The notes beneath the pieces were generated by a model. The model had not been told where the DNA came from. It did no database searches and saw nothing but the letters and a program-made list of their open reading frames with translations. The position numbers and the translations under genes were made by a program. From the NCBI GenBank assembly GCA_021813505.1, contig JAKAKI010000077.1, positions 1 to 40,559 on the forward strand: a stretch of DNA of 40,559 nucleotides. The letters are read 5' to 3'. Positions 15,045-25,200 of this stretch are shown here, in pieces. Numbering within the stretch: position 1 is the first letter of the stretch; each line of letters opens with the position of its first letter. The DNA is from a bacterium. Its GTDB lineage: Bacteria; Zixibacteria; MSB-5A5; WJJR01.

Positions 15045-16781
15045 ATGAACGAGGCGAGTTCTGCCAATCAGGAAGAGCGTCTTCGGAATATCGAGGAACG
15101 GCTCGCAGCTCTTGAGGCGCGCCAGCCCCAACTCCAACCCCAGCCCCAAGCCCAGCCCCAAGCCCAGCCCCAACAACAACCACGACCAATTCCCCCAACG
15201 CCGCTACCGCAGAGTAAACCGATTGTTCCACCAAGAGTGGAGGTTGCGGCCCCCCCACCTCAGTCCATCGAGAGTGAAGAGTCAGGATCGCCAGTAACCA
15301 CAATCATGGGATGGGGAGGTGTTGCGGCCCTCGTCCTCGCGACGGCTTATATGATCCGGCTGGCGATCGAGAACGGTTGGCTGACTCCTGCCCGCCAGGT
15401 GGCGATTGACGGGGCATTCGGGCTGGGACTAATCGTTGCCGGAATCGCCATCAGGAAGTCCTATCGCTGGTATGGCAGCCTGCTCCCCGCGGGCGGGATC
15501 GTTGTGCTCTTCCTGACGGTGTATGGCGCTCATCTGTACCACCGGATCATCGGTGCCTGGCCGGCGGCGGCAGGAATCCTGCTGATCTGTCTTGGGGCAT
15601 TGGCGTTGAGAGAATTCTATAAGAACGATCTGTTCACGTTTTTCGCTGTCGTAGGTTCGTTCACGTGCCCTCTACTGTTGCACCTTATCGCGACGCGCCC
15701 CGCAGATCTGGTCATATACTTTGGCGCGTGGGATCTCGTGTTCTGCGCGTACGCGTTCCGGGCTCGCTCGCGCGCGATCTACCTGGTGTCCGCCTACCTC
15801 GCATTCGTCGTGTTCGACGCCACCTGGCGAATGAATTGGCGAATGGGAGGGTCGATCGATTGGACTTGGGCATTTGGTTTCCAGACAGCACAACTCATAC
15901 TCTATGCCTTGGTAACAGCCCTTTACTCAATCCGTTCGCGAACGCCGCTTCGTGAGGGCGAGGGAGTGGCGCACTTGCCGGTGCTGCTGTTCTACTACGC
16001 GACGCAGTATGCACTGCTGCACCAGAATGTGCCTGAGTGGGCACCATGGATTGCCATCGCCAGTATTGTGCCGCTCGGCTTGGCCTATGCCGTCGCTCGC
16101 CGCCGCCTCGGCGACAATGCCAGGTCCGGAGAATTCATCATCACCGCCTACACGGCCGTGGTGCTCTTCCACGCCGTCTACATGGAGCTGGTGCCCAGGG
16201 AGTGGGAGGGGCTGGTTTCGCTTCTCGCAGGAGGTGCGATTCTGGCTGTCTTGCTTGTGCAGTCCGGGTGGATTCAACGTTTCTGGCCGCTCACGCTGGT
16301 GTTCGCGGTCGCGATTCTCCAGGGGTATGGGCGCCTGGTCAGCGGAATCCACCTGGAGCAGATCGTGGCCTGGCAGCCGCTCATCATTCTCCATGCCCTG
16401 GCGTTCTACCTTGCGTACGCGCTACTCCGGAAACGCGCGCGCGAGGCGATTCTTGCCGGTGCGCCGCTCTATTTGGGACACCTCGGCGTTATGGTGGGCG
16501 CAGTGCACCTGTTCGACAGCCGTTTCGTAATCTCCGTCGTGTGGGGGCTGCTGGCGGTTGCGACACTGATCTGGTCGACAAGGATCCGGGATCGCACCCT
16601 CGGACAATCCGCCCTGGTCGTATTCGCCGCCTTCGCCGTCAAGGTACTGTTGCTCGATTTGTCGGGAAGTTCCTCGCTGGTGCGGATCGGTTGTCTGGTC
16701 GTGCTCGGAGTCACACTTTACGTTGGTGGACTGCTCTACCAAAGAATCGAGCGACGAGCAGAGGCGACGCCTCCTAAATGA
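15045..16781 (+). CDS. DUF2339-type multi-pass membrane protein
   Basis: A 578-residue membrane protein. ATG 15045 is preferred: AGGAGG sits eight bases ahead and the N-terminus (MNEASSANQEERLRNIEERLAALEARQ) is a short coiled coil typical of DUF2339 proteins. A Pro/Gln linker follows, encoded by tandem 12-base units from 15141. From about residue 85 to the end I see roughly fifteen hydrophobic helices, starting at GWGGVAALVLATAYMIRLAIENGWL, another DUF2339 hallmark, and including AFGLGLIVAG and GSLLPAGGIVVLFLTVYGA. The function of the family is unknown. The basic C-terminus (ERRAEATPPK) is probably cytoplasmic. It is 211 bases after comB and 63 before the NAD(P)-binding gene. Confidence 0.85.
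   Translation: MNEASSANQEERLRNIEERLAALEARQPQLQPQPQAQPQAQPQQQPRPIPPTPLPQSKPIVPPRVEVAAPPPQSIESEESGSPVTTIMGWGGVAALVLATAYMIRLAIENGWLTPARQVAIDGAFGLGLIVAGIAIRKSYRWYGSLLPAGGIVVLFLTVYGAHLYHRIIGAWPAAAGILLICLGALALREFYKNDLFTFFAVVGSFTCPLLLHLIATRPADLVIYFGAWDLVFCAYAFRARSRAIYLVSAYLAFVVFDATWRMNWRMGGSIDWTWAFGFQTAQLILYALVTALYSIRSRTPLREGEGVAHLPVLLFYYATQYALLHQNVPEWAPWIAIASIVPLGLAYAVARRRLGDNARSGEFIITAYTAVVLFHAVYMELVPREWEGLVSLLAGGAILAVLLVQSGWIQRFWPLTLVFAVAILQGYGRLVSGIHLEQIVAWQPLIILHALAFYLAYALLRKRAREAILAGAPLYLGHLGVMVGAVHLFDSRFVISVVWGLLAVATLIWSTRIRDRTLGQSALVVFAAFAVKVLLLDLSGSSSLVRIGCLVVLGVTLYVGGLLYQRIERRAEATPPK
15141..15176 (+). repeat. Short tandem repeat encoding a Pro/Gln linker
   Basis: Two exact copies of a 12-base unit, CAGCCCCAAGCC (15141-15152, 15153-15164), and a partial third. 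They encode repeated Gln-Pro-Gln-Ala in the linker between the coiled coil and first membrane helix of the DUF2339 protein. Copy-number change would stay in frame. Confidence 0.8.
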
Positions 16782-16844
16782 GCAACGGAGATGTTGCCGG
16801 GCCGAGCAGCGATGGTTCATCCCCACACGTTAGGAGAGGTAGAC

Positions 16845-17588
16845 ATGTCCACACAGCAGACGGTTCTTCTCGTTGGCGGTACCGGTCGTACGGGTGGGCG
16901 TGTGTTGCAGCAACTCCTGGGCCGCGGCATCAGCGTTCGCGCCATCGTGCGATCGCGCGGGAAGCTCCCGTCCGACGTCGTGGGCAACCCCAATCTGACG
17001 GTGATCGAGGCCATCCTGTTGTCGCTTCGTGATGAGGAACTGCAGCAGCACCTGTACGGGTGCGATGCGGTCATCTCCTGTCTCGGTCACGTCCTCAGTC
17101 TCAAGGGCATCTACGGATCGCCGCGCGACCTTGTCACGAGAGCGGCGGCGCGTTTGTGCCGTGGGGTCGAAGCGCTGCAGCCCCCAACGCCGGTCAAGTT
17201 CATCCTAATGAGCAGCGTCTCGGTGAATCGTCCAGGCGGCCTCGATACGCGCCGTGGCGCCTTCGAGCGGATATTTCTCTGGGTGCTGCGTGGCCTGCTT
17301 CCTCCAGCCAAAGACAATCAGCGTGCCGCGAACTTCCTGCTTGAGAAAGTCGGGCCGAACAACACGTTCGTTCAGTGGGTGGCAGTCCGGCCAGACACGC
17401 TCCTCCAGGGCGACGTCTCAGAGTACACGCCGCACGAGGGCCTCGTAAACAGCCTCTTCGCGCCCGGCAGCACGAACATGGCCAACGTCGCGCACTTTAT
17501 GTGCGAGTTGGTGACGAACCCGGAGACGTGGGCCGTCTGGAAAGGCAAGTTGCCGGTGGTCGTCAACGTCTCTTCGAAATCCGCATGA
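16845..17588 (+). CDS. NAD(P)-binding protein, atypical SDR/NmrA-like
   Basis: A 247-residue Rossmann-fold protein. The N-terminal LLVGGTGRTGGRVLQQLL is a glycine-rich dinucleotide-binding loop, followed by the second strand VRAIVRS whose Arg residues suggest NADP preference. Later landmarks are CDAVISCLGH (end of strand 4) and KFILMSSVSVN (strand 5 with Ser), typical of atypical short-chain dehydrogenases of the NAD(P)H-binding (PF13460-like) class. The YxxxK pair is not in canonical form, so it may be a regulator or reductase of unknown substrate. ATG 16845 is chosen for the GGAGAGG just upstream. A palindromic repeat follows the stop. Confidence 0.82.
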   Translation: MSTQQTVLLVGGTGRTGGRVLQQLLGRGISVRAIVRSRGKLPSDVVGNPNLTVIEAILLSLRDEELQQHLYGCDAVISCLGHVLSLKGIYGSPRDLVTRAAARLCRGVEALQPPTPVKFILMSSVSVNRPGGLDTRRGAFERIFLWVLRGLLPPAKDNQRAANFLLEKVGPNNTFVQWVAVRPDTLLQGDVSEYTPHEGLVNSLFAPGSTNMANVAHFMCELVTNPETWAVWKGKLPVVVNVSSKSA

Positions 17589-17621
17589 TTGCCATAAGCT
17601 GGTGCCCTGCAGCTCTGGGAG

Positions 17622-17823
17622 TATTGAGAAGCCCCGATCTCTCGAGCCGAAGGCCTGACTATTCGGGTGCCACGGACAAGGAAGACCGAGCGGCTTCTCT
17701 GCTCGGTCTTCCTTATCCGTGTCTTTTTCTGTCTGCGAGAAGAAGACACGGACAAGCAGATTCTCCAAAGAGCCGGAGAATCTGCTTGTCCGTGGCACCC
17801 CGCTGGGGAACTTGGTTTCTCAA
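17622..17823. repeat. Palindromic dispersed element (hairpin family B), copy 1
   Basis: A 132-base core (17667-17798) begins GTGCCACGGACAAG and ends with its reverse complement CTTGTCCGTGGCAC. A nearly identical 132-base core lies at 39033-39164. Inside are two strong hairpins: AAGGAAGACCGAGC with its complement, and GACAAGCAGATTCTCC with its complement. Outer ends TTGAGAA (17624-17630) and TTCTCAA (17817-17823) are also inverted and resemble the ends of the 123-bp family. It lies 3' of the NAD(P)-binding gene and may end its transcript. Confidence 0.82.
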
Positions 17824-17903
17824 CCTGCGGCGTATGCGCTCCTGGTGGGCCACCAGGGGATTCATACTTCCGTCAAAATCCCCCGCCGGCCCCCCGGATT
17901 CAC

Positions 17904-17933
17904 TTGACCATCTTGCCAGCTTGAGCGTACATA
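17904..17933 (+). promoter_or_regulatory. Probable promoter of the riboflavin operon
   Basis: TTGACC (17904-17909) and TACATA (17928-17933) are separated by 18 bases. Initiation near 17940 would place the transcript start just ahead of the first FMN-aptamer helix, as expected for a riboswitch-controlled operon. Confidence 0.55.
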
Positions 17934-17947
17934 CTGGTGGCAATACG

Positions 17948-18075
17948 GCCTTCGGGGCGAGGTGGAATTCCTCGACCGGCGGTGACAGCCCGCGACTCGT
18001 CGCGCGAACGAAAAGCGTTGACGACTGAGCCGGTGAAATTCCGGCGCCGACGGTAAAGTCCGGATGGGAGAAGGC
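17948..18075 (+). promoter_or_regulatory. FMN riboswitch (RFN element)
   Basis: The conserved core of the FMN aptamer is plain: CTTCGGGGCGAGGTGGAATT, then CGACCGGCGGTGACAGCCCGC, then GAGCCGGTGAAATTCCGGC, GCCGACGGTAAAGTCCGGAT and GGGAGAAGG. The closing helix pairs GCCTT (17948-17952) with AAGGC (18071-18075). FMN binding to this class represses riboflavin genes, matching ribD immediately downstream. Confidence 0.97.
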
Positions 18076-18152
18076 GCGGTAGTGGACCATCTGGTCAACG
18101 GTGGCCCGCGACATAAGTTCTTACAGGCCATGGCGTTTGGCCTGTCAGTTAA

Positions 18153-18206
18153 CCCCGCGCTTTATCTCGGACGAAGGTCCGGTGAAGCTGCGGGGATTTC
18201 GTTTTT
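18153..18206 (+). terminator. Putative expression-platform terminator of the FMN riboswitch
   Basis: CCCCGC (18153-18158) can pair with GCGGGG (18190-18195) around an inner CGGAC/GTCCG hairpin, followed by ATTTCGTTTTT. It ends 11 bases before the chosen ribD start. A second hairpin, ACAGGCCA/TGGCCTGT, lies just upstream (about 18123-18145). Which of them switches on FMN binding cannot be decided by reading alone. Confidence 0.5.
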
Positions 18207-18217
18207 GGGACAGACCG

Positions 18218-19426
18218 ATGGTCGCGAACATGATGGATCAAAAAGACATCGACCGGCATTGGATGACCGAGACATTGGAGCTCGCTGAGAAGGGCGCCGG
18301 ACTGACCAGTCCGAATCCCATTGTCGGTGCCTTGATCGTCAAGAACGGTGAGGTCATTGGGCGCGGATTTCATCACCGCGCCGGCGGTCCTCATGCTGAA
18401 GTGCTGGCACTCAAGCAAGCCGGTGAGCAGTCCAACGGCGCGACGCTCTACACCAACCTGGAACCGTGCACGCACTATGGCAAGACGCCGCCGTGCATCG
18501 AGGCGATCATCGCGGCCGGAATCTCGACCGTGGTGTGCGCGATGGTTGACCCCAATCCAAAAGTCAACGGCCTCGGCGTGCGCATTCTTCGTGAGAACGG
18601 GATCGGCGTGCGGGTTGGCGTGATGCAGGATGCGGCGGTGCGTCTCAACGAGGCGCACGTCAAGTATATCGTGACCGGCCGTCCGCTGGTGACGCTCAAA
18701 ATCGCGCAGACTTTGGATGGGAAGATCGCCCCAATCGGCGGCCGTGGCGTGACGCTGACCGGCGACGAGTCACAACGATTTGTCCATACGCTGCGGTCAC
18801 GCTCCGATGCCGTACTGGTCGGCAAGAACACGGTGCTCGCCGATGATCCGCGTCTGACGGTGCGGGCGATCAAGGGCCGTGATCCGATCCGTCTGATTCT
18901 GGATTCGTGGGGAAAGATCCCGACGTCCGCGAAAGTCTTCGCGGGGAATGATGATAAGAAAACGGTGCGCATCGGCCTGACAATCGGCCGCCGTCCGCCG
19001 ACCACGCCACACCCCGATTGTTTCGACTGGTGGGTGAATCCCGATGACCGTCATCAAGTGAACCTGCATGAAGTGCTGGAGACCGCCGGGCGCAACAACA
19101 TCACCAGCATTCTGGTCGAAGGCGGCGGTGAGGTTTTCGGTTCCTTCCTGCGCGAGAAGCTGGCGGACAAAATCCATCTGCTGATCGCCGCACGTTTCCT
19201 CGGCAGCGGAGTCAATTCGCTGGGGAAATGGAAGGCAACCAGCCCCAGCGATGCGGTGCGTCTCACCGATGCCAACGTGCGCTGGCTGGGACGCGATCTG
19301 CTCGTGACCGGCTATCCGGATTATGACCCGGAGCCGGAAGCTCCACCCGCGAAAGCGGATGCCGCCGAGCGCGAGTCTGAAGTCGCTGTTCCAGCGGCAA
19401 GCCCTGAAGGGGAAACGGCAGCCTGA
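18218..19426 (+). CDS. ribD: Bifunctional riboflavin deaminase/reductase RibD
   Basis: A 402-residue bifunctional enzyme for the second and third steps of riboflavin synthesis: deamination of the pyrimidine intermediate, then NADPH-dependent reduction of its ribosyl side chain. The N-terminal deaminase has zinc ligands His59-Ala-Glu61 and Cys84/Cys93 in PCTHYGKTPPC; SPNPIVGALIV is also typical. The reductase domain starts around RPLVTLKIAQTLDGKIA and includes ILVEGGGEVFGSF. A C-terminal tail of about 35 residues rich in Pro, Ala and Glu is not part of the usual enzyme. Start choice: ATG 18218 has GGGA seven bases ahead; ATG 18230 or 18233 are alternatives. Earlier starts would lie inside the expression platform. 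The stop shares one base with the ribE start. Confidence 0.95.
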   Translation: MVANMMDQKDIDRHWMTETLELAEKGAGLTSPNPIVGALIVKNGEVIGRGFHHRAGGPHAEVLALKQAGEQSNGATLYTNLEPCTHYGKTPPCIEAIIAAGISTVVCAMVDPNPKVNGLGVRILRENGIGVRVGVMQDAAVRLNEAHVKYIVTGRPLVTLKIAQTLDGKIAPIGGRGVTLTGDESQRFVHTLRSRSDAVLVGKNTVLADDPRLTVRAIKGRDPIRLILDSWGKIPTSAKVFAGNDDKKTVRIGLTIGRRPPTTPHPDCFDWWVNPDDRHQVNLHEVLETAGRNNITSILVEGGGEVFGSFLREKLADKIHLLIAARFLGSGVNSLGKWKATSPSDAVRLTDANVRWLGRDLLVTGYPDYDPEPEAPPAKADAAERESEVAVPAASPEGETAA

Positions 19427-20070
19427 TGTTCACCGGACTCGTACAGGAAATCGGGACGATCACTCGCGTGCAGCGCATGGCCGGTAATTTGCGCTGGACA
19501 ATCCGTGCGCCCGAGTCCGTGAGGCAATTGCGCGCCGGCGATTCGACTAATGTTGCCGGTGCATGCCAGACAGTGGAGACCCTGGACAAAGACTCGTTCA
19601 CCGGCGCCGCTATTCCGGAAACCCTGGCCAAGACGACGTTTCTGGAATGGCGGAGCGGTACACCGGTCAATCTCGAGTTGGCTCTGCGGGCCGGTGATCG
19701 CTTGGGCGGGCACATCGTCACTGGTCATGTGGACACGGTCGGAAGTGTGGTTCACATTCGGAGCGATGCCCGAGGAACCCGATTGAGCGTCGCGTTCGAC
19801 CGGCGTTTCGCCAACTTGGCCCTGGCCCAGGGGTCGATTGCGCTCGATGGTGTCAGTCTCACGATTGCCGAGAGGACACCCGGCATGGTTACGGTGGCGC
19901 TCATTCCTGAAACACTGAAACGCACGACGCTGGGCGGCCTTGCCGCCGGCGACATGCTCAATATCGAATTCGATCAGGTGGTAAAGGCGATTGTCCAGCA
20001 ATCCAATGGTCAGCCGGGACAGAAATCTCATATCGATTCAAACCTTCTGGCGAAGGCGGGATGGATCTAG
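19426..20070 (+). CDS. ribE: Riboflavin synthase, alpha subunit
   Basis: A 214-residue riboflavin synthase that dismutates two molecules of 6,7-dimethyl-8-ribityllumazine into riboflavin and the pyrimidine intermediate. The start [10 protein letters not shown] is diagnostic. The two lumazine-binding repeats are visible: the first with [13 protein letters not shown] and [10 protein letters not shown], the second with [13 protein letters not shown] and [24 protein letters not shown] links the two domains. The first repeat departs slightly from the usual NGVCLTV but keeps the Cys. It overlaps ribD by one base (TGATG), implying translational coupling, and ends 20 bases before ribBA. Confidence 0.95.
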   Translation: MFTGLVQEIGTITRVQRMAGNLRWTIRAPESVRQLRAGDSTNVAGACQTVETLDKDSFTGAAIPETLAKTTFLEWRSGTPVNLELALRAGDRLGGHIVTGHVDTVGSVVHIRSDARGTRLSVAFDRRFANLALAQGSIALDGVSLTIAERTPGMVTVALIPETLKRTTLGGLAAGDMLNIEFDQVVKAIVQQSNGQPGQKSHIDSNLLAKAGWI

Positions 20071-20090
20071 CCGGGAGAAGGAGTCTGACA

Positions 20091-21338
20091 ATGTCAGGTG
20101 AACTTACGATGAACAAGCAACCCGAATCGCTCCTCGATCCTGTGGAGGACGCCATTGCGGCAATCGCGCGCGGCGAGATCATCATCGTGGTCGATGATGA
20201 AAATCGCGAGAACGAAGGCGATTTCGTCATGGCAGCCGGGAAGGCCACACCGGAGAAGGTGAATTTCCTCGTCAAACATGGGCGGGGACTGGTTTGTGTG
20301 CCGCTCGAAGCCGAACGGCTCGACCATCTGCGGTTGCGTCCCATGGTGACCAATAACACCGCGCGTCTGCAGACGGCGTTCACCGAATCGGTGGATTTCG
20401 TTCATGGCACCACCACGGGCATCTCGGCATTGGATCGCAGCCTGACAATCTGTGCACTCGCCGACACCGAAACGCGTCCCGGCGATCTGGCGCGTCCCGG
20501 CCACATCTTCCCGCTCCAGGCGCGCGAGGGTGGGGTGCTTGCACGTGCCGGCCACACCGAAGCGGCCGTCGATCTGGCACGGATGGCAGAGCTTGTGCCT
20601 GCCGGAGTTTTGTGCGAAGTCATGGATGATGATGGATCGATGGCGCGTTTGCCGAAACTCCTGCAGACCGCCCGGGAATTCGGACTCAAGATTATCTCGA
20701 TTGCCGATCTGATCGCCTATCGCCGCCGCACCGAGAAGCTGGTGGAGAAAATCGAGGAGATCGATCTGCCGACGCGCAACGGCCAGTTCCGGTTGCATCT
20801 GTATCAGTCGACAGTCGATCAGGAGTGCCACGTGGCGCTGGTGCGTGGCGATGTCCGTGGCAAACAAAGCGTGCTGGTGCGTGTCCATTCGCAATGCCTG
20901 ACCGGTGACGTGTTCGGATCGGATCGTTGCGACTGCGGATCACAACTGGTGAATGCATTGCGCATGATCGAAACCCAGGGCGAGGGCGTGTTCCTCTACA
21001 TGCGCCAGGAGGGACGCGGGATCGGCCTTCTGAACAAGATCCGCGCGTACCATCTGCAGGAGCAGGGGCGTGATACGGTCGAAGCGAATGCCGATTTGGG
21101 ATTCGCTCCCGATCTGCGTGATTACGGCATCGGTGCTCAAATCCTTCTGGATCTCGGGTTGTCCACGGTGCGCCTCCTGACCAACAATCCGCGCAAGGTG
21201 ATTGGTCTCGGCGGCTACGGGCTGCAAATCACGGAGCGGGTGCCGATCGAAATCGTCCCGTCGGATCGCAATCGCCGCTACTTGATGACCAAGCGCGACA
21301 AACTGGGCCACTGGCTGGGGGCGCTGGAGAGAGTCTAA
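20091..21338 (+). CDS. ribBA: Bifunctional DHBP synthase / GTP cyclohydrolase II
   Basis: A 415-residue fusion supplying both riboflavin precursors. The N-terminal half (about 20-215) is 3,4-dihydroxy-2-butanone-4-phosphate synthase, with [11 protein letters not shown], the acidic Mg-binding loop, plus TGISALDR and HTEAAVDL. The C-terminal half (about 220-415) is GTP cyclohydrolase II, with the zinc cysteines in [19 protein letters not shown], the GTP-binding RQEGRGIGL segment, and LLTNNPRKV near the end. ATG 20091 is chosen because GAAGGAG lies just upstream; an earlier ATG at 20061 would overlap ribE and lacks a ribosome site. Order ribD-ribE-ribBA-ribH is the classical Bacillus-type operon order. 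Confidence 0.96.
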   Translation: MSGELTMNKQPESLLDPVEDAIAAIARGEIIIVVDDENRENEGDFVMAAGKATPEKVNFLVKHGRGLVCVPLEAERLDHLRLRPMVTNNTARLQTAFTESVDFVHGTTTGISALDRSLTICALADTETRPGDLARPGHIFPLQAREGGVLARAGHTEAAVDLARMAELVPAGVLCEVMDDDGSMARLPKLLQTAREFGLKIISIADLIAYRRRTEKLVEKIEEIDLPTRNGQFRLHLYQSTVDQECHVALVRGDVRGKQSVLVRVHSQCLTGDVFGSDRCDCGSQLVNALRMIETQGEGVFLYMRQEGRGIGLLNKIRAYHLQEQGRDTVEANADLGFAPDLRDYGIGAQILLDLGLSTVRLLTNNPRKVIGLGGYGLQITERVPIEIVPSDRNRRYLMTKRDKLGHWLGALERV

Positions 21339-21408
21339 GCGCAACGGAAATCGAAACGCTGTTCAACGATCGCTCGAATGAACTGTTAGGGAAGGTGGAT
21401 CTGGAATC

Positions 21409-21876
21409 ATGCCGAACATTATCGAAGGTCAGTTGAGCGCCACAGGGATGAAGTTCGCCCTGGTCGTTTCGCGCTTTAACCATTTCATCACCGATCGATT
21501 GGTCGAGGGATGTCTTGACGCGCTGGTTCGTCACGGCGCCGCGGACTCCGATATCACCCTGGTGCGCGTGCCCGGATCGTTCGAAGTTCCTCCGGTCGCC
21601 AAACGTCTGGCAAAATCGGGCCGGCATGACGCTGTGATCGCGCTGGGCGCAATCATTCGCGGCGATACCCCGCACTTCGATTATCTCGCTGCCGAAGTCA
21701 CAAAGGGCCTCGCGCAGGCGGGCATGGAGACCGACACACCGGTCATCTATGGCGTGATCACGACCGACACTCTCGAGCAGGCGATCGAACGCGCCGGCAC
21801 AAAAGCGGGAAACAAAGGCGCTGATGCCGCCAAGAGCGCGATCGAGATGGTGGACTTGAAGAAACGGCTCAAATAG
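21409..21876 (+). CDS. ribH: 6,7-dimethyl-8-ribityllumazine synthase
   Basis: A 155-residue lumazine synthase, the penultimate enzyme of the pathway, which forms 60-mer or pentameric shells in known members. Family motifs are the N-terminal [13 protein letters not shown] (substrate-binding Phe and Asn), [30 protein letters not shown] with the catalytic His in TPHFD, and [15 protein letters not shown] followed by the C-terminal helix [21 protein letters not shown] upstream supports ATG 21409. It is the last gene of the operon, 70 bases after ribBA and followed by a nested inverted-repeat cluster. Confidence 0.97.
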   Translation: MPNIIEGQLSATGMKFALVVSRFNHFITDRLVEGCLDALVRHGAADSDITLVRVPGSFEVPPVAKRLAKSGRHDAVIALGAIIRGDTPHFDYLAAEVTKGLAQAGMETDTPVIYGVITTDTLEQAIERAGTKAGNKGADAAKSAIEMVDLKKRLK

Positions 21877-21904
21877 ATGTTGTTGTAAACGACCACGAAT
21901 GGCC

Positions 21905-22232
21905 GTAGGGGCGGCCCTATGTTGTGGCCGCCCGCGTTCCGCCGGATCGTCTGAATCGCGCAACGCCGGTGTGACCCCAGCGGGGCGCACCAACAGCCGG
22001 ACACCCCCCGATTGCGGACAAGGGGCTTTCAGCCCCTTGGTCTCCTCTCCAAATCAGATCAGTTGGTGCGGGGCAGCGCAAGGGGCTGAAAGCCCCTTGT
22101 CCGCATCCGGTTTCGCGCGGCCCGGTGTCGTGACGACGCTGGGTCGTACGGGCGGCCCTATGTGGCCGCCCGCGTCTCGCTGAATCGACTGAATCGCGTG
22201 ACACCGGGGCGGCCACACAGGGCCGCCCCTAC
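21905..22232. repeat. Nested inverted-repeat cluster between convergent genes
   Basis: Outer arms GTAGGGGCGGCCCT (21905-21918) and AGGGCCGCCCCTAC (22219-22232) are perfect complements. Inner arms of 26 bases (22013-22038 and 22080-22105) are also perfect complements, and each is itself a hairpin (AAGGGGCT/AGCCCCTT). A further GGGCGGCC...GGCCGCCC hairpin lies at about 22150-22170. It sits between ribH and the leftward propeller gene and could end both transcripts. Confidence 0.85.
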
Positions 22233-22256
22233 AGGTCACCACATCGCGAGCGACGT

Positions 22257-25200
22257 CTACTTCTTCTTATCGAATTCTTCTTTCGTCATCACCTTGATCG
22301 GCGTCAGATTCTTCGTCTGAAGCTGTGTGTTGATCTGCGCCAGATCTTTGCTGGTCATCGCTTCGAAATCGGTGTTGGCTTTCTCGATATTCTTCTCGAG
22401 CACATCCATCCGTGACAACTGCGATTCTGTAGGCCGGCCGCCGTAGCCGCTCACGCTTCCATAGAGATCAACCACACGTTCGCGCAATTGCACTTCACCA
22501 GTGAGGAATCCCTCCTTGGTGGCCACGAGAGTCTTGTGCAGTGAATCCAATCGTCGCGAAAAGGCCGTGAGTGTCTTTTCCAGTGCGTCGCCCTTTTTGA
22601 GACTGTCGGAGCGCGATTTCGCATCATCACGCACACCCACGATCGCATCGTTGATGAACGCCAGCCGCTCCTGCATTTCGTAGAGCTTCCAGACCGTCTT
22701 CTGCTGCAGCTCGCGGTCCGCGGCGGAGTGCGGCAGCGACGGATCCAGCACCACCTGCACCTGGCCAATCAGCGTGTCGGATGGGCGTTCCACTTTTACC
22801 GTGTAAGTTCCCGCGGGCACCATTGGCCCGAAGAGCGCGCCGCCCGCGAGTTCCGGCGATGGTGGCACTTTGGGCGGTTTCATCCGCATGAACCAGAGGA
22901 CGCGATTGATCCCGCGCCGTTTCCCGCCGGGAAGCGTATTGAGCAGTTTGCCGTTGGCGTCGAAGACCTCGACTTTCAGGTCGCCGAACATGTGGCGCTG
23001 TTTGAGGTAGTAAGTGATCGCGGCGACCTCCGGCGGGTTGTCACCGGCGAACACTTCATCTCCCGGGAAATTCTGCTCGTACGAGGGAATCGTGATCGGT
23101 GTCGGGCGGGCGCTGAGCATATGGGCATCCGACTCCAAAACCTTCGGCGTGAGCTGGCGGATCGGTGTGATGTCGTCGATGATCATGATCCCCCGTCCGT
23201 GCGTCGCCAGAATCAAGTCCGACTCGCGCGGCTGGATTACCATATCGAACACGCCAACGTTCGGGAGTTTGCCGGTGAAGTGCGCCCACTGTGCGCCGCC
23301 ATCGACCGATACATAGAGGCCGAACTCAGTGCCGAGGAAGAGCAATCCCGGATTGACGAGGTCCTCGCGAATCACATGCGCGTACCCTTTGATCGAGTCC
23401 GACGCAATTGATGTCCAAGTCTTGCCGAAATCCGTGGTTTTGTACACATGCGGCTTCATGTCGCCCGTGCGATGGCCATCGAACGTCGCGTACGCCGTCG
23501 CGCGATCATGGTGGCTCGGCTCGACACTGCTGCACCAAGTGCATTTGGGCAGGCCGGTAATCTTGGCCACCGTGTTGGTCCAGCTCTTGCCGCCGTCCTG
23601 CGTCACTTGCAGGTTTCCGTCATCGGTGCCTGCCCAGATTACACTGCTGTCCCTGGGCGACTCGTTAATCGTGATGATCGTGCAATGATTCTCGGCGGTT
23701 GAGTTGTCGATAGTCAGGCCGCCCGATTCGTCCTGCCGCAGTTTCTTCGGATCATTGGTCGTCAAATCGCCGGAGATTCGCTGCCATGAATCGCCCTTGT
23801 CTGTCGAGCGGTACAGGTACTGAGAGCCGATATAGATCGCTTTGGGATTGTTCGGGCTCTGGGCAACCGGGGTGTTCCAGTTGTAGCGGAGTTCCGGTTC
23901 GCCCTCTTTTGGGAAGGGCCTGATGTCTTTGGTCTCACGCGTTGACTTGTGGAGTCGGATCAGATTCCCGCCCTGGTATTCGGCGTAGATGACGTCGTGG
24001 TCGGCCCGATCCGGGAGAACATAGAATCCATCACCACCGAGCAGGGGTTGCCAGTCGCGGTTTTCGATTCCATTGGGACTGCGCGAGGGGCCGTACCACG
24101 AGCCATTGTCCTGAATGCCACCATAGACATTGTAGGGACGATCGTCATCACAGGCGACATGGTAGAATTGGGACACGGGCAAATTCTGCAGGAAATTCCA
24201 AGTGTTCCCCTTGTCGTGCGAAGCATACACGCCGCCGTCGGTGCCGATCAGAATCTCCTTGGTGTCATTGGGATTGATCCAGAGCGCATGATGGTCCGGG
24301 TGGATGTTGCCGCCGCCACGGAATGGCGTTGTGAAAGCCTCACCACCGTCATCGCTGACCGAAAGTGTCAATCCGGGCTTGTAGACGCGGTTGGAGTCGA
24401 GCGGGTCCACAGCGACATGCGCGAAGTAGAAGGGGCGCATCTGCACGTTGATCGAAGTGCTGACCGATGTCCAGCTTTGCCCGTAGTCGACAGAGCGATA
24501 GAGCGCGTTTTTCTCCGACTCGACGACAGCATAGACATGCGATGGGGCGGAGGGCGCTACGGCCACGCCGATTCGACCGAGTTCTCCACTCGGCAGGCCT
24601 TTGGACAGCCTGGTCCACGTCGTGCCGCCATCGGTCGTCTTGTACAGCCCGCTTCCCTTGCCACCCGACGTGAAGAAATAGGGGAGACGCCGGAATTCCC
24701 ACATCCCGGCGTAGAGCGTTCCCGGATTCTTAAGGTCGATAGCGACATCGGCGCAGCCGGTGTTTTGGTCCACGTACAAAATGCGCGTCCACGTCTTGCC
24801 GCAGTCAGTTGTTTTGTACAGTCCGCGTTCTTCATTGGCGTTCCACAGGTGGCCGAGAATGGCGACGTACACAATGCTCGTATTGGAAGGATCGATCACG
24901 ATGCGGCTGATCCGCTCTGAATCTTTGAATCCGATGAACTCCCATGTCTCACCGCCATCGGTTGTGCGATAGAGGCCGGTTCCGACGGACACACTGTTGC
25001 GCACGCATGATTCGCCGGTGCCCACCCAGACCGTGTCGGGATGTGATTGATCGATGGCAATCGCCCCAATCGATTGCGTGTACTTATCGAAAATCGGTTT
25101 GAAAGTGGTGCCTCGGTTGGTCGACTTCCAGATGCCGCCGCTCGCGGTTCCAACATAGACAATGCGCGGGTCGGCCACGACCGCGTCAATGGCCATGATC

